The notes: generated by a model not told the origin, from the sequence alone. A DNA stretch of 64,000 nt from Cryobacterium sp. HLT2-28 (GCF_004402495.1 NZ_SOFH01000005.1:95677-159676), one strand, 5' to 3'; numbered from the stretch's first letter, positions 26,973 through 36,043 are shown. Numbers and translations are program-made.

Positions 26973-27314
26973 TCAGGGACGGATGTACGCGCCAGACTCG
27001 ATCGGCAGGCCGGCCTCTACCCAATCCTGAATGCCCTCGCTGTACTTGCGAATATTAGAGTATCCAGCAGCAGTGAGCATGTTCGCGACGTTCTGGCTGT
27101 TCGGGCAGGAAACATTCGAACAGTAGGTGATGATCGCGGCGTCCTTGTCCGGAAGCAAGCTCGAAGCCTGCAGCGCGACATCCTCTCCCACAAGTGGCAG
27201 CGCCCCCGGAAGGTGCTGCTGCTCGTAGTACATGCCTCCCAGCGCGTCGATCACGGTGACGGTCCGAGAGTCGATGGCCGCCTTGAGGTCGTCGCGGGTA
27301 ATAAGTGTGGTCAT
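26973..27314 (-). CDS. Rhodanese-like domain protein
   Basis: This single-domain rhodanese has 113 residues and starts behind AAAGGGCATC. It has LITRDDLKAAIDSRTVTVID at the N-terminus and the active-site loop YCSNVSCPNSQNVA, with the catalytic Cys at about residue 65, ending in IQDWVEAGLPIE. It moves sulfane sulfur or acts as a redox thiotransferase. It is divergent from a MarR gene and shares an operator region with it. Confidence 0.9.
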   Translation of the reverse strand: MTTLITRDDLKAAIDSRTVTVIDALGGMYYEQQHLPGALPLVGEDVALQASSLLPDKDAAIITYCSNVSCPNSQNVANMLTAAGYSNIRKYSEGIQDWVEAGLPIESGAYIRP

Positions 27315-27332
27315 GATGCCCTTTCTTGTTTA

Positions 27333-27373
27333 TGTGCGTGCGCACACAACAATACGGATGTGTGCGTGCGCAC
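27333..27373. promoter_or_regulatory. Two GTGCG-TG-CGCAC palindromes (MarR operators)
   Basis: TGTGCGTGCGCAC occurs at 27333-27345 and again at 27361-27373. The repeat distance is 28 bp. Each contains the palindrome GTGCGTGCGCAC. They occupy the 81-bp divergent promoter region between the rhodanese and MarR genes and are the obvious binding sites for the MarR dimer. Confidence 0.75.
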
Positions 27374-27395
27374 GCAACTCCGCTATGTTTAGGGC

Positions 27396-27839
27396 ATGCC
27401 CTCTCGCAAGAAGCTCGCCGCCGATGCTTGGGGCGCACTGCTCCAAGTCCACGCCTCCCTCGTCCCCGCGCTGGACAAGGAAGTCCAAAGGCAGACCGGC
27501 CTGCCGCTGTCGTGGTACGACGTGCTGCTCGAGCTAGCGGCGGAACCTGCCGGTCGGCTGCGGATGACCGACCTTGCGGAACGGGTGGTCCTTAGCCGAT
27601 CCAGGGTCAGCCGTCTCGTCGATGAGCTGGCGAGCCGGGGCCTGATCACCAAGGAGGAGCATCCAGACGACCGGCGCTCAGCGTACGCAACAATCACGAA
27701 AGCGGGACTCGCCGAGTTCCGTTCAACCGCCCCCGTCTATGTACGCGCGATTGAAGGCCAGTTCGCGTCCAACCTCACAGACGAGGATCTGGCACTCTTG
27801 GGGGGCGTCCTCAACAAGATCCGAAAGCCCGCAGGGTGA
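27396..27839 (+). CDS. MarR family transcriptional regulator
   Basis: This 147-residue regulator has a classic MarR winged helix: RLRMTDLAERVVLSRSRVSR, LVDELASRGLITKEEHPDDR and RSAYATITKAG. No Cys that could act as a redox switch is obvious. It is divergent from the rhodanese gene, which it probably represses along with itself through the twin palindromes between them. Confidence 0.9.
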   Translation: MPSRKKLAADAWGALLQVHASLVPALDKEVQRQTGLPLSWYDVLLELAAEPAGRLRMTDLAERVVLSRSRVSRLVDELASRGLITKEEHPDDRRSAYATITKAGLAEFRSTAPVYVRAIEGQFASNLTDEDLALLGGVLNKIRKPAG

Positions 27840-28029
27840 CCTCAAGGCAAATAGTGCCCGAGAATTTTTGCGTTCACTGAACTATTCGTCGAAGAGCTCA
27901 CAACGACCGGATGTCGCCCTCGACGCAGGGTTCATCGGAGCGCCTCTCCACGTGTCCTCTTCAAGCAGAGCGGGGGTGTCGGCGCCGTTTGACGGCGAGC
28001 CGACGACCACACAAACTCAAGTAATACAG

Positions 28030-28992
28030 CTATCTGACGTCCCGACGATCAACGAACCGTCTGCGGTATTCCGTTGGAGTGATGCCGACCAGTCGCGTGA
28101 AGTGATGTCTCAGCAAGGGGGCCGCACCGAACCCTGATTCTGCCGCGACGTCCTCAACCGAAAGGCGCGTATCGTCCAGCAGCTCCCGCGCGCGTGCGAC
28201 TCGTTGCTGGGTGAGCCACGTATGTGGCGCACAGCCGACTTCGGCCATGAAGCGACGTGTGAGCGTCCGTTCCGCAACACCAGCGACGCGTGCCATGGCC
28301 GCGACCGTGATGGTGTGCGCGATGTTTTCCGTGATCCAATCAAGAGTGGGCTGCAGGCTCTGTTCTGAGCGACCAACCACCGGTCTCTCGATGAACTGCT
28401 TCTGACCCCCGTCCCGGTGGGGCGAAACGACCATGCGTCTTGCAATGCGGTTCGCCACGGCCGAGCCAAGTTCTGTGCGCACAATGTGCAGGCAGGCGTC
28501 GATCCCCGCGGCCGTGCCCGCGCTGCTGACGATCGTCCCATCCTGCGCATAGAGGATGTCGCTGTCAACTCGCACGGCCGGGTATTCGCGCGCCAGCCGC
28601 TCCGCATAGCGCCAATGCGTGGCCACCGTGCGGTCGTCCAGGAGCCCGGCCGCTGCCAGGGCGAAGGCGCCCGAGCAAAGAGACATCACGTACGCACCAC
28701 GTCGGTCAGCATCCCGTAGCGCGCTGATCACCGCTTCGCTCGGCGTGGCGGTGAGCGACGACGAGGGGACGGCGACCAGATCAGCGTCTGCTGCGGCGTC
28801 CAACGTCATGGTTGCCACGACGAACGAGCCTGGTCCCGCTGACAGAGGCTCGTTCGGATTCTCGGCACACACTACGTACTCGAACTTCGGCACTCCGTCG
28901 GCCGACCGATCAACACCGAACACTTCTGTGAGCACGCCGAATTCAAACAGAGCGACGGGTGGTTGAAGGATGACGGCGATCTTCTTGAGCAC
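28030..28992 (-). CDS. GlxA family regulator (DJ-1/PfpI + AraC HTH)
   Basis: This is a 320-residue GTG-started protein. Residues ~1-175 form a DJ-1/PfpI-like domain with a nucleophile-elbow block, VMSLCSGAFALAAAGLLDDR, followed by ATHWRYAERL. Residues ~215-315 carry two AraC helix-turn-helices: ITVAAMARVAGVAERTLTRR and TRLSVEDVAAESGFGAAPLL. GlxA-type regulators sense small aldehyde- or amine-like metabolites in some systems. It is divergent from the alcohol dehydrogenase gene at 29075, its probable target. Confidence 0.9.
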   Translation of the reverse strand: MLKKIAVILQPPVALFEFGVLTEVFGVDRSADGVPKFEYVVCAENPNEPLSAGPGSFVVATMTLDAAADADLVAVPSSSLTATPSEAVISALRDADRRGAYVMSLCSGAFALAAAGLLDDRTVATHWRYAERLAREYPAVRVDSDILYAQDGTIVSSAGTAAGIDACLHIVRTELGSAVANRIARRMVVSPHRDGGQKQFIERPVVGRSEQSLQPTLDWITENIAHTITVAAMARVAGVAERTLTRRFMAEVGCAPHTWLTQQRVARARELLDDTRLSVEDVAAESGFGAAPLLRHHFTRLVGITPTEYRRRFVDRRDVR

Positions 28993-29074
28993 TCGACCAG
29001 TATGGCCGTATCTTGTTCATAAGGCGCGTTTATGCCACTGGCATGTGCCAGGTGGCAACAGGACGATAGGTCTT

Positions 29075-30154
29075 ATGTCCCTTCTCTCGAGCAATGTCTC
29101 ATCCCCTTCTCACAGTGCACCGGGCGTCATGACGGCGTGGACCACGACCGGCAACGGCATAGAGAATATGTCCACGGTCCGGGTTCCGGTGCCCCAACCC
29201 GGCCGAGGCGAGGTGTTGGTCAAGATCGCCGCCCTCTCACTGAACTATCGCGACCTCATGGTGATCAATGGGGTCGGCAACTGGAAGCCAACCAGTCGCG
29301 TGGTGCCGCTTTCAGATGCCGTCGGCACAGTCGTTGGCGTGGGAGAGGGCGTTGACCGGTTCGATCTCGGGGATCGTGTTTCGGCCATGTTCCTGCCGGA
29401 GTGGCGATCGGGTCAGCTTACGCGCGAGACGTATCTGAATCCGATCGGCGGACCCATCAATGGCGGCATGTTGGCCGAGTACGTGGTCGTGTCACAGGAC
29501 AACGCCGCGAGAACGCCGCACAGCCTCGACGACGAGCACGCCGCAACTCTCCCGATTGCCGCCCTGACCGCATGGCATGCCGTGGCACGGCGAAGTCGCG
29601 TCCAGCGGGGTGAGACGGTACTGATCCACGGCACTGGCGGCGTGGCCCTGTTCGCGCTGCAGTTTGTCCTGGCGCTCGGCGGGATTCCGATCATCACCTC
29701 CAGCAGTGACGAGAAGCTGGATAGAGCGCGCAAATCCGGCGCCGCCCACTCGATCAACTACAAATCCACCCCCGACGTCGCCGCGGAAGTGATGAGGCTC
29801 ACTGGCGGCGAAGGGGTCAATCATGTGATCGAAACGATCGGCGGGGAAAACCTCAATCGATCGCTTAATGCCGTGAAGGTTGGCGGGACGATTAGCTTCG
29901 TTGGGCTCATCGCCGGCCTGGCCGCGCAGATCAACACCTACGAATTCGTGACGAGACACGTGACCATTCACGGAATCGAAACCGGATCGCGGGAAATGTT
30001 CGAGGAGATGGTTCAGATCATCGATAAACACGGGATCGTTCCTGTCCTCGACTCGACGTACCCCGTTCACCGGATCCGCGCGGCATTGCAGCATCTGGCA
30101 GAGGGCAAGCACTTCGGCAAGGTTGTGATCACGATCACAGCCTCGAACCTCTAG
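29075..30154 (+). CDS. Zinc-type MDR alcohol dehydrogenase / quinone oxidoreductase-like
   Basis: ATG 29075 (AGG 5 nt upstream) gives 359 residues; an in-frame ATG at 29129 is a shorter alternative. It has the MDR N-terminal GroES-like fold (VPVPQPGRGEVLVKIAALSL, then NYRDLMVI) and a NADPH-binding Rossmann, GETVLIHGTGGVALFALQFV. It ends LQHLAEGKHFGKVVI. No cluster of catalytic Cys/His zinc ligands typical of classical ADHs is seen, so it is closer to the quinone-oxidoreductase branch. It is divergent from the GlxA regulator. Confidence 0.85.
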   Translation: MSLLSSNVSSPSHSAPGVMTAWTTTGNGIENMSTVRVPVPQPGRGEVLVKIAALSLNYRDLMVINGVGNWKPTSRVVPLSDAVGTVVGVGEGVDRFDLGDRVSAMFLPEWRSGQLTRETYLNPIGGPINGGMLAEYVVVSQDNAARTPHSLDDEHAATLPIAALTAWHAVARRSRVQRGETVLIHGTGGVALFALQFVLALGGIPIITSSSDEKLDRARKSGAAHSINYKSTPDVAAEVMRLTGGEGVNHVIETIGGENLNRSLNAVKVGGTISFVGLIAGLAAQINTYEFVTRHVTIHGIETGSREMFEEMVQIIDKHGIVPVLDSTYPVHRIRAALQHLAEGKHFGKVVITITASNL

Positions 30155-30167
30155 TAGTTCATCCGAG

Positions 30168-30888
30168 TTATCCCTGACGAATCGGCGCGCGGACCAGATC
30201 CCACGACAGTTCCAGGTCACGAATGGTGGTCGCGAGCCCCAGCATTTGCTCTGATTCACCGTTCACCAAGTCGCCTATGACGGTCGCCGGGTTAGCGATC
30301 GTCCAAGGAACGCTGAGCTTGGTCCGCATAGGCCTGGACGACCGCGTCATTCTCCACCTGGATACCTCATAGGCGCCGAGGCGGGTTACTGGTACTTGCG
30401 TTTGGCCTCCGACCAGGGAATCGATGCCGGTCCTGCCCGCCGACCCGATAGCCGGACAGGTGCACCAAACGGCCAAGGTGCGGAAGCGTCGCCGCGACTC
30501 CACCACGCGACGCGAGGACATTCGCCGCGCGCGCCGCTGCCGGCGTCATTCCGCACGCGTGGGCTCCGGCAACGTTAACGATTTCGCGGATGTGGTTCAG
30601 GCGTCCCGGCCTCAACTCGATTCCGTCGACTACCAGGTCGACTTCGACAACACTCAAGGCCGTCGTGGCGACGTTGTGGTCGCGCAGCCACTCGGCAACG
30701 GCACCAAATCGGGCGAGGTTGCGAACCGCGGCTGTGGTCGAGATGCCCTGGTCGAGAAGCTCCTTCACCAGCCACCGCCCAAAGAACCCTGTCGCGCCGA
30801 AGACCAGTGCGTTTCGGGTACCGTCGCCGCGTGCGATTGTGGATTCAGACGGCACGGTGTGCAATGCCGCCTTCATTTCGTGACACAT
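30168..30888 (-). pseudogene. Frameshifted NAD(P)-dependent epimerase/dehydratase gene
   Basis: The N-terminal frame (30888 to ~30460) shows an extended-SDR NAD motif, NALVFGATGFFGRWLVKELL, and reads on to RLVHLSGYRVGG. The sequence then continues in another frame as VPVTRLGAYE and, after a second shift, LSVPWTIANPATVIGDLV and EQMLGLATTIRDLE. At least two frameshifts (near 30460 and 30340) break the gene. Other members with ATVIGDSVTGE-like motifs act on nucleotide sugars or terpenoids; here no intact enzyme can be made. Confidence 0.8.
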
Positions 30889-31530
30889 TCGAGAGCGAGG
30901 CGTGCCGAGCAGAACGCCACAGGGCGATTACAAGCGCGATTGTCACGGGCGCCCAGACGATGCGCTCCAGGAATGAGGGTGAGGCGACGTTCACTACCGT
31001 TCCAATCACCATCAAAGCGGCCGCACCGTACAGCAGACGTCGACGGAGCGTTGCTCCGGTCCACCGGGTGCCAGCGACGGCGGCGAGCAACACATACACA
31101 ACCACTGCGATAGCGCTATTCGTGCGGAGAGATGCAGGAAGGACCCCCGGGTTGGAGCCGCCAAAGGAGGCTTCACCCCATGGCGCGCCTGCAGCTAGCG
31201 CCACCTGGAAGGCCACCACGACAAGGAATAGGGCAGCGGCGGCCTTTCCGGCAGGGCTTGCGGGCGGGTGAACTTTGAACGGTGTTTGACCTATGAAGGT
31301 CTCCTTGCATAGTTTTCCAATTTCGCCCCTGGCTGGCATCGTCCACAGCGACTTCCACCTCGCCTTGCTCTCTGCTGCCTTTCCACCGCCGAGGCCTTCG
31401 TCGTTTCTGCGGTGTTCTCTGAGATCGGTAACCCGTTCTGCGGCGAGACGATGCACCTCGAGTGCGCGCGTGACACGGTCTTCCTCGGCCCTGTGGAGGC
31501 GGTAGAACGATATATCCGAAATGTGCATCG
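30845..31530 (-). CDS. Four-TM membrane protein, possibly with fused or lost start
   Basis: The C-terminal 150 residues hold four hydrophobic helices (ALFLVVVAFQVALAAGAPWG, IAVVVYVLLAAVAG, LYGAAALMVIGTVVNVA, VWAPVTIALVIALW). They are clearly paralogous to the 44903 gene: GAPWGEASFGG versus GAPLGRMAWGG. An SD, AAGGAG, sits 6 nt before ATA (31294), exactly where the start should be, so the native ATG may have mutated. The frame stays open to ATG 31530, behind GAGGA, giving a 228-residue product with an extra soluble N-terminus. Whether that is one gene or two fused ones is unclear. Confidence 0.55.
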
Positions 31531-31541
31531 TTTGGTCTTCC

Positions 31542-31991
31542 TCAGATCGTGAAAATTGTGTGAACAGCCAGGATGCCGGCGGCAACAAAGTCGACAGTCG
31601 CGCAGAACGGAGGCCACCATCTGGCATTGCGGACGAATCGGGTGCGGTGCTGCCAGAGGTCCTTCAGGCCGTGGCCCGCGAAACCGGCCACGACCAGCCA
31701 GGCGGAACCCGTGAGCGCCGCAATAGCCAGCGCCACGAATAGCACCGCGACCGTGCCCTCCAGAGCGAGCACCCGTGCCCGGCCGTCGGCGACGGCGAAC
31801 CCGATGTAGACCGCGGCGACGATTGCCAGAACGAGCGCGTAGACCATTGATGGGGTGAGCCACCACAATCCGAGTGGAGCGGCGGCCGTGACTACTCCAA
31901 CGACCGCTCCCCAGCCGATTGCTGGTGAGAACATCGCCGTAGGCCACCGTGGTGTCTGGTCGTGCGCCCGGATGTCGGCGGGAAATGGCAT
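31542..31991 (-). CDS. Hypothetical integral membrane protein
   Basis: The 149-residue protein starts at ATG 31991 behind AGGAGACGCC. Four hydrophobic segments are seen (WGAVVGVVTAAAPLGLWWL, VYALVLAIVAAVYIGFAV, GTVAVLFVALAIAALTG, VDFVAAGILAVHTIFTI). Between the third and fourth comes FAGHGLKDLWQHRTRFVRNA. The G-H-x-x-x-D-x-x-x-x-R block is seen in small uncharacterised actinobacterial membrane proteins. It directly precedes the four-TM gene on the same strand (11-bp gap), so they are likely co-transcribed. The function is unknown. Confidence 0.7.
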   Translation of the reverse strand: MPFPADIRAHDQTPRWPTAMFSPAIGWGAVVGVVTAAAPLGLWWLTPSMVYALVLAIVAAVYIGFAVADGRARVLALEGTVAVLFVALAIAALTGSAWLVVAGFAGHGLKDLWQHRTRFVRNARWWPPFCATVDFVAAGILAVHTIFTI

Positions 31992-32131
31992 GGCGTCTCC
32001 TGGCGTGTATTGGCCTTGCGGCTGCGAATGGACTCGGAATCAGTGCAGGAAAGGGGGCGAATCCGACGGTTGCATGACGCGCGGCGCCAGGACGAGCGCC
32101 CAATTTTCGCCGTGCCATGCCGGGAATGAGC

Positions 32132-32740
32132 TCAGACCGGCGGCTGGGGGTCGTACTGAAGATCCCGCCGTACGTTGAGGGCGCGGTCGACACCGGCGAG
32201 GCGTTCGACGAGGTGAAGTGCCATGTCTATGCCCGCGCTGACCCCGGCGCTCGTAATCACGTCACCATCGTCGACGAAACGGTCGTACCTGGTCACGATC
32301 GTGGGATCGAGCTCTGCGAGCAGACCCAAACTCTCCCAATGCGTCGTCGCCGGCCTTGCCCGGAGAATACCGGCAGCGGCGTACACGAGGCTCCCGGTGC
32401 ACACGCTCGTCATGAGCGGGGTCGTCGCACGCTGAGCGCGTACCCAATCCAGATGCGCGTCGTCCCTCATCAGCGTGCGAGTTCCCTGCCCACCCGGGTG
32501 CAGCAAGATGTCAAAGCTTGGCGCGTCCGCAAAAGAGTGGTGTGCACCGAGAACGAGCCCCTTCGATGCCCGAACCGAACGCCCGTCACGGGAGACGCAG
32601 GAGACCTCGTATCCGTCGTCCGGAAATCTGAGGGTCCAATTTGCCAAGACTTCCCAAGGCCCCACGGCGTCGAGTTCTTCGACGTCGTCGAAGAGGAAGA
32701 TGCCAATGTGTCGGGCCTCTCCGGCCGTAGTAGTTGTCAT
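32132..32740 (-). CDS. DJ-1/PfpI family protein (isocyanide-hydratase-like)
   Basis: ATG 32740 gives 202 residues (MTTTTAGEARHIGIFLFDDV...). The DJ-1 fold is clear: an acidic residue in DDVEELDAVG near residue 22, the nucleophile loop MTSVCTGSLVYAAAGIL with Cys114, then ATTHWESLG and SAGVSAGIDMALHLVE. This subgroup is close to isocyanide hydratase and to the DJ-1 half of GlxA regulators, but without a helix-turn-helix. It is divergent from the GlxA gene at 32834. Confidence 0.85.
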   Translation of the reverse strand: MTTTTAGEARHIGIFLFDDVEELDAVGPWEVLANWTLRFPDDGYEVSCVSRDGRSVRASKGLVLGAHHSFADAPSFDILLHPGGQGTRTLMRDDAHLDWVRAQRATTPLMTSVCTGSLVYAAAGILRARPATTHWESLGLLAELDPTIVTRYDRFVDDGDVITSAGVSAGIDMALHLVERLAGVDRALNVRRDLQYDPQPPV

Positions 32741-32833
32741 GAGACACACGATGGCAGGGCCGTTGGACAGACGAAAGTGGCAGGAATGCCGCAGATCGAA
32801 AGAATTCTGCCTGAATCGTGCGACACTGACTGC

Positions 32834-33766
32834 ATGCATCGCATTGTGGCTCTGGCTCTCCCCGACGTGGTTGCCTTCGACCTCGCAATACCGGCGCAGG
32901 TCTTTGGTCACAGTGACGAGCGCGAACGCTATACTTTCTCGGTCTGCGCGGAGATTCCGGGACTGATCCCGACGACATCCGGATTCGCCATTGAGGCGAC
33001 GCGTGGCCTGGACTCGCTACTGGATGCGGACACTGTCATCGTTCCAGGATTCGTCCCCCTTGGAGACCCGTCGGCCGCCGTACTCGACGCGCTGCGTGAA
33101 GCGTCTCACCGCGGCATTCGCATGGTTTCCGTGTGCACCGGCGCTTTCGCGTTGGCGGCCGCCGGGCTTCTGGACGGCAAACGGGCGACAACTCATTGGC
33201 GAGACGCCGCCGAACTCTCCTCCCGCTATCCGCGCATCAGCGTCGACCCCGACGTGCTCTACGTCGTTGACGGCGGTATCAGCACAAGCGCCGGAGTCGC
33301 CGCCGGCATCGACCTGTGCCTGCACCTTGTCCGACAAGATTTCGGCACCGACGCCGCAACCGGGATTGCTCGGCGCATGGTCGTGGCCCCTCACCGCGAC
33401 GGCGGCCAAGCGCAATTCATTGAGCGCCCTGTCGTCGCCCACTCTGAAGGGCTCGCTGCCACCTGTGCGTGGGCGGTCGATCACCTCGCAGAGCCCATAT
33501 CGGTCGCCGACATGGCCAAACACGCGCGCTGGTCTCCGCGCACCTTTGCCCGCCGGTTCCTGGCCGAGACGGGCACAACCCCCTTACGATGGCTCACGTC
33601 CCGGCGCGTCGACGAGGCACGGCGACTGCTCGAGGTCACCGATCTGACCGTGGAGGCGATCGCGCAGCGTTGCGGGCTCGGGACATCCAGCAACCTGCGA
33701 TTTCACTTCGCGGGCGATCTCGCGACAACTCCCACAAATTACCGACGCATTCACCGCGGGACGTAG
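32834..33766 (+). CDS. GlxA family regulator (DJ-1/PfpI + AraC HTH)
   Basis: The 310-residue protein starts at ATG 32834 (MHRIVALALPDVVAFDLAIP). The DJ-1 part has MVSVCTGAFALAAAGLLDGK, ATTHWRDAAEL and GVAAGIDLCLHLVR. The AraC part has ISVADMAKHARWSPRTFARR and LTVEAIAQRCGLGTSSNLRF. It is strongly similar in layout to the 28030 gene, so the two are paralogues. It probably controls the divergent DJ-1 gene, 93 bp away. Confidence 0.9.
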   Translation: MHRIVALALPDVVAFDLAIPAQVFGHSDERERYTFSVCAEIPGLIPTTSGFAIEATRGLDSLLDADTVIVPGFVPLGDPSAAVLDALREASHRGIRMVSVCTGAFALAAAGLLDGKRATTHWRDAAELSSRYPRISVDPDVLYVVDGGISTSAGVAAGIDLCLHLVRQDFGTDAATGIARRMVVAPHRDGGQAQFIERPVVAHSEGLAATCAWAVDHLAEPISVADMAKHARWSPRTFARRFLAETGTTPLRWLTSRRVDEARRLLEVTDLTVEAIAQRCGLGTSSNLRFHFAGDLATTPTNYRRIHRGT

Positions 33767-33931
33767 GGCACCGGCACCCATCCGCTCGGAGTCGAAAGCT
33801 TCTTTCTGGAATAGACGTCAGCGAGGCAGCTAGACCAACAGCAATCCGGAAGCCGACCATGCGGGTGATTGTGAAGTTGGTCTTCTCCGCCAGCTTCAAC
33901 TCGAACGCTTGACGTTCGTATCCGATGCTTC

Positions 33932-34081
33932 CTAGGCGAAAAAGATGGACGCTATATCCAAGAACGCCCTGTTGTCTCGGAGCTCGCGGGCCACGGTCGT
34001 GGCGGCCAAGCCGGTGGTGACGACCAGCTTCACAGCCTCGTCTTTGTAGTCAGGAGTGAACTCCGGACGTGATCTTGCCAT
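33932..34081 (-). pseudogene. IS3-family OrfA remnant
   Basis: From ATG 34081 (SD AGGGAGAA) the minus strand reads MARSRPEFTPDYKDEAVKLV, then VTTGLAATTVARELR: the N-terminal helix-turn-helix of an IS3 OrfA. Homology stops after about 36 residues, and the frame ends in unrelated sequence at 33932. No partner orfB is nearby. Confidence 0.7.
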
Positions 34082-34367
34082 GATGAACATTCTCCCTTGT
34101 GAGGTGTCTCCCAACGGGGTCACGGCCAAACAGATGCTCATCCCGGCGGTCGTCGTGATGAGGCCGACCATCCGGACGATTGGCTCGAAGCCAGTGGCGG
34201 CTTGATTGCCCCGATGCGCGCCTAGTACTGGGGTGCTACTTTCCCGCTCTGAGGAATGCCAGGTAGTCCGACGACGAAAGCCGCCCCGGTTCGTAATTTG
34301 GATACAGATTTACGCATGTGCTCTCAATCCGAGGTCGCTGGCGTAACCAGATGAACCGGAGACTTCA

Positions 34368-34679
34368 ATGCAGCACCGCCTTCGACGCGTAGGTCGCGTC
34401 GCCCTCGACGTCAACCAGGTGGATCGTTTCCTGGCTGTCCGGGAAGCCGGGGAAATCATCACCCAGAGCGAGATGGGCGGCTTCGACGCCGCGTTCGAGC
34501 AACTGGGACCCACGGTCAGCCCCTCCTTGGTCGATTCCGTCAGCAAGGTTCGCACGTGCCCGCTCGACATGGTGAACGGTGACCAACCGCCCATGTACCA
34601 GCAGCGGCGATCGCCGGTGCTCCTCGCCACCGCCGACTCGCTCCAACTCGTGGCCCACCGGATCCTGCGCCGCACATGA
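34368..34679 (+). CDS. Hypothetical 103-residue protein
   Basis: The frame has high third-position GC and an SD (GGAG, 6 nt before ATG 34368). Its stop at 34679 overlaps an in-frame ATG of the next reading frame. The product is soluble with an alternating pattern (EAGEIITQSEMGGFDAAFEQ, SVSKVRTCPLDMVNGDQPP, LLATADSLQLVAHRILRRT). I recognise no family. It could be a remnant of a larger gene, because upstream sequence to 34300 lacks coding signal. Confidence 0.5.
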   Translation: MQHRLRRVGRVALDVNQVDRFLAVREAGEIITQSEMGGFDAAFEQLGPTVSPSLVDSVSKVRTCPLDMVNGDQPPMYQQRRSPVLLATADSLQLVAHRILRRT

Positions 34680-34729
34680 AACCCGACCACTTCGCCCCAA
34701 TCCCACCCAAACCAAGAAGGAGGCCAGCC

Positions 34730-35233
34730 ATGGCCAGCCAACCGAACACAGCCACAGGACACGAGACTTCTCACTACGCCCGGCGCCACCTCCGCAGCCT
34801 TCTCGAGTACCTCGGCATGGTTGCGGCGATGCTCGCGGGAATGGTCATACTCGGTTTGATCCGAGATCTTGTCGCACCCGGTCCCGTCCTGCGGGCCGAC
34901 GTCGAGGCGATCATCATGGCCAGCGAGATGGTCATCGGCATGTCAGCGTGGATGGTCGCACGCCGCCACGCCTGGCGCGGCATCGTCGTCATGTCCGCCG
35001 TCATGTACCTCCCCTTCCTCATCCTCGCCCCGCTATTCTGGGTCGGCACAATCTCCGGCGACGTACTCGCGGCCGGAGGCCACCTGCTGATGCTCCCGGC
35101 CATGGCCCTCGCGATGCCGCTCACTCACCGAACCCGTGGCCCCGCAGAACGGTTGAGGTTGACCGAAGCACCCACCATGGAAGCAGGGGCGTCGAGTGCC
35201 GACCTCGGCGCAACCGGTGAGCAACCTCGATGA
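34730..35233 (+). CDS. Membrane protein paralogous to the 45626 gene
   Basis: ATG 34730 follows AAGGAGGCCAGCC, far better than the upstream ATG at 34676. The 167-residue product has four hydrophobic segments: LGMVAAMLAGMVILGLI, IIMASEMVIGMSAWMVAR, IVVMSAVMYLPFLILAPL and the leucine/alanine-rich LLMLPAMALAMPL. The internal block IGMSAWMVARRHAWRGIVVM aligns with the IPMTLYMICKRHSWGAIAEM block of the 45626 gene, showing common ancestry. The function is unknown. Confidence 0.75.
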   Translation: MASQPNTATGHETSHYARRHLRSLLEYLGMVAAMLAGMVILGLIRDLVAPGPVLRADVEAIIMASEMVIGMSAWMVARRHAWRGIVVMSAVMYLPFLILAPLFWVGTISGDVLAAGGHLLMLPAMALAMPLTHRTRGPAERLRLTEAPTMEAGASSADLGATGEQPR

Positions 35234-35345
35234 GCGTGGACACGGGAGTCGCTCGCAAGCAGGATCTATTCGGCGAAGCGCCCTGAGTACATTTGGGTCT
35301 CCTGACCTCGGAAACGGGGATGGGGACTTGCCGGGAGAGCAAGCA

Positions 35346-35590
35346 GTGCGCAAGCCGACGACGTGTCGGTATGCGCCGGAGGAGAGAGCCGGCGCGGTCC
35401 GAATGACGCGGACATCGCAGGTGAAGTTGGGGACTGAGCACGGGATGGTGCGGGCGTGGGCCGATCAGGCCGCCATTCATGAGGGTGTGTCCGCAGGCGT
35501 GACGAGCGTCGAGTCTGTGAGGTTGCGGTTGTTGGAGCAGGAGAACCGTGTCGTGCCGGGCCTGATCACAGCGGACCTGGAGTGGGGTTA
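35346..35590 (+). pseudogene. IS3-family OrfA remnant
   Basis: From GTG 35346 the frame reads RYAPEERAGAVRMTRTSQV, then GTEHGMVRAWADQAAIHEGV and SVESVRLRLLEQENR. This is the HTH plus leucine-zipper region of an IS3 OrfA. It is divergent from consensus, lacks the usual end, and no orfB follows. It has decayed beyond function. Confidence 0.7.
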
Positions 35591-35891
35591 GCCGGCCCTG
35601 AGCCGGGTCATCGTTCCCGGCGCAACAAGCGTGAATTCGATCGACCCGCAGCTGGCAGAATGGGCGAAAGCCCGCAACATCCCGGCAGACGCGCTGCACG
35701 GCCCGACCGGCTCGACGGGCTTCGACGGCGCTCTGGAGGACCTCACCGCGCACACGAATCGTGGCACCGCGATCGCCGCCGCAAATATGATCGACTACCC
35801 GACCGCGGGTCTTGAGTTGGCGGCCGGCGGCCTCGCGTGGCGAGCGCCGATCCCGCTCTTCCTGAGCCTCCTATTCTCGGTGGGGGTTTGA
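35591..35891 (+). pseudogene. C-terminal fragment of a membrane double-DJ-1 protein
   Basis: The frame reads RVIVPGATSVNSIDPQLAEW, then GFDGALEDLTAHTN, ANMIDYPTAGLELA and GLAWRAPIPLFLSLLF, and stops at 35891. Block by block it matches the C-terminal half of the 40362 protein (LIIPGTTPADEVDPAM; GFDAALRYIAHDTD; AKMIDYPTKHLALSP; SWRAPLLLLTS). It is a truncated second copy. The N-terminal DJ-1 domain is missing. Confidence 0.85.
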
Positions 35892-35911
35892 CTAATTCCG
35901 ACCATGATGAG

Positions 35912-35938
35912 GCGAGTGAAGCGAGTGAAGCGAGTGAG
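35912..35938. repeat. Three 9-bp tandem repeats GCGAGTGAA
   Basis: GCGAGTGAA occurs at 35912, 35921 and 35930 (the last as GCGAGTGAG). It lies in the leader of the sensor-kinase gene, about 105 bp before the start. Copy-number change is possible. In frame it would encode SEASEASEA. Confidence 0.75.
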
Positions 35939-36043
35939 GCAGCAAGTAGCCCAGATTTTGCTACTGCCAGCCCGCCGGAACAGCGTCGCATCGCGGTCGC
36001 GTGTTCGGGCGGGCTTCTGGTCTCTGGCGATAGAGTTCAGAAC

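Noticed and set aside
34365..34715. Minus-strand ORF antisense to the 34368 gene
   Set aside because: The plus frame has better third-position GC and a ribosome-binding site, so the minus frame is treated as a shadow.
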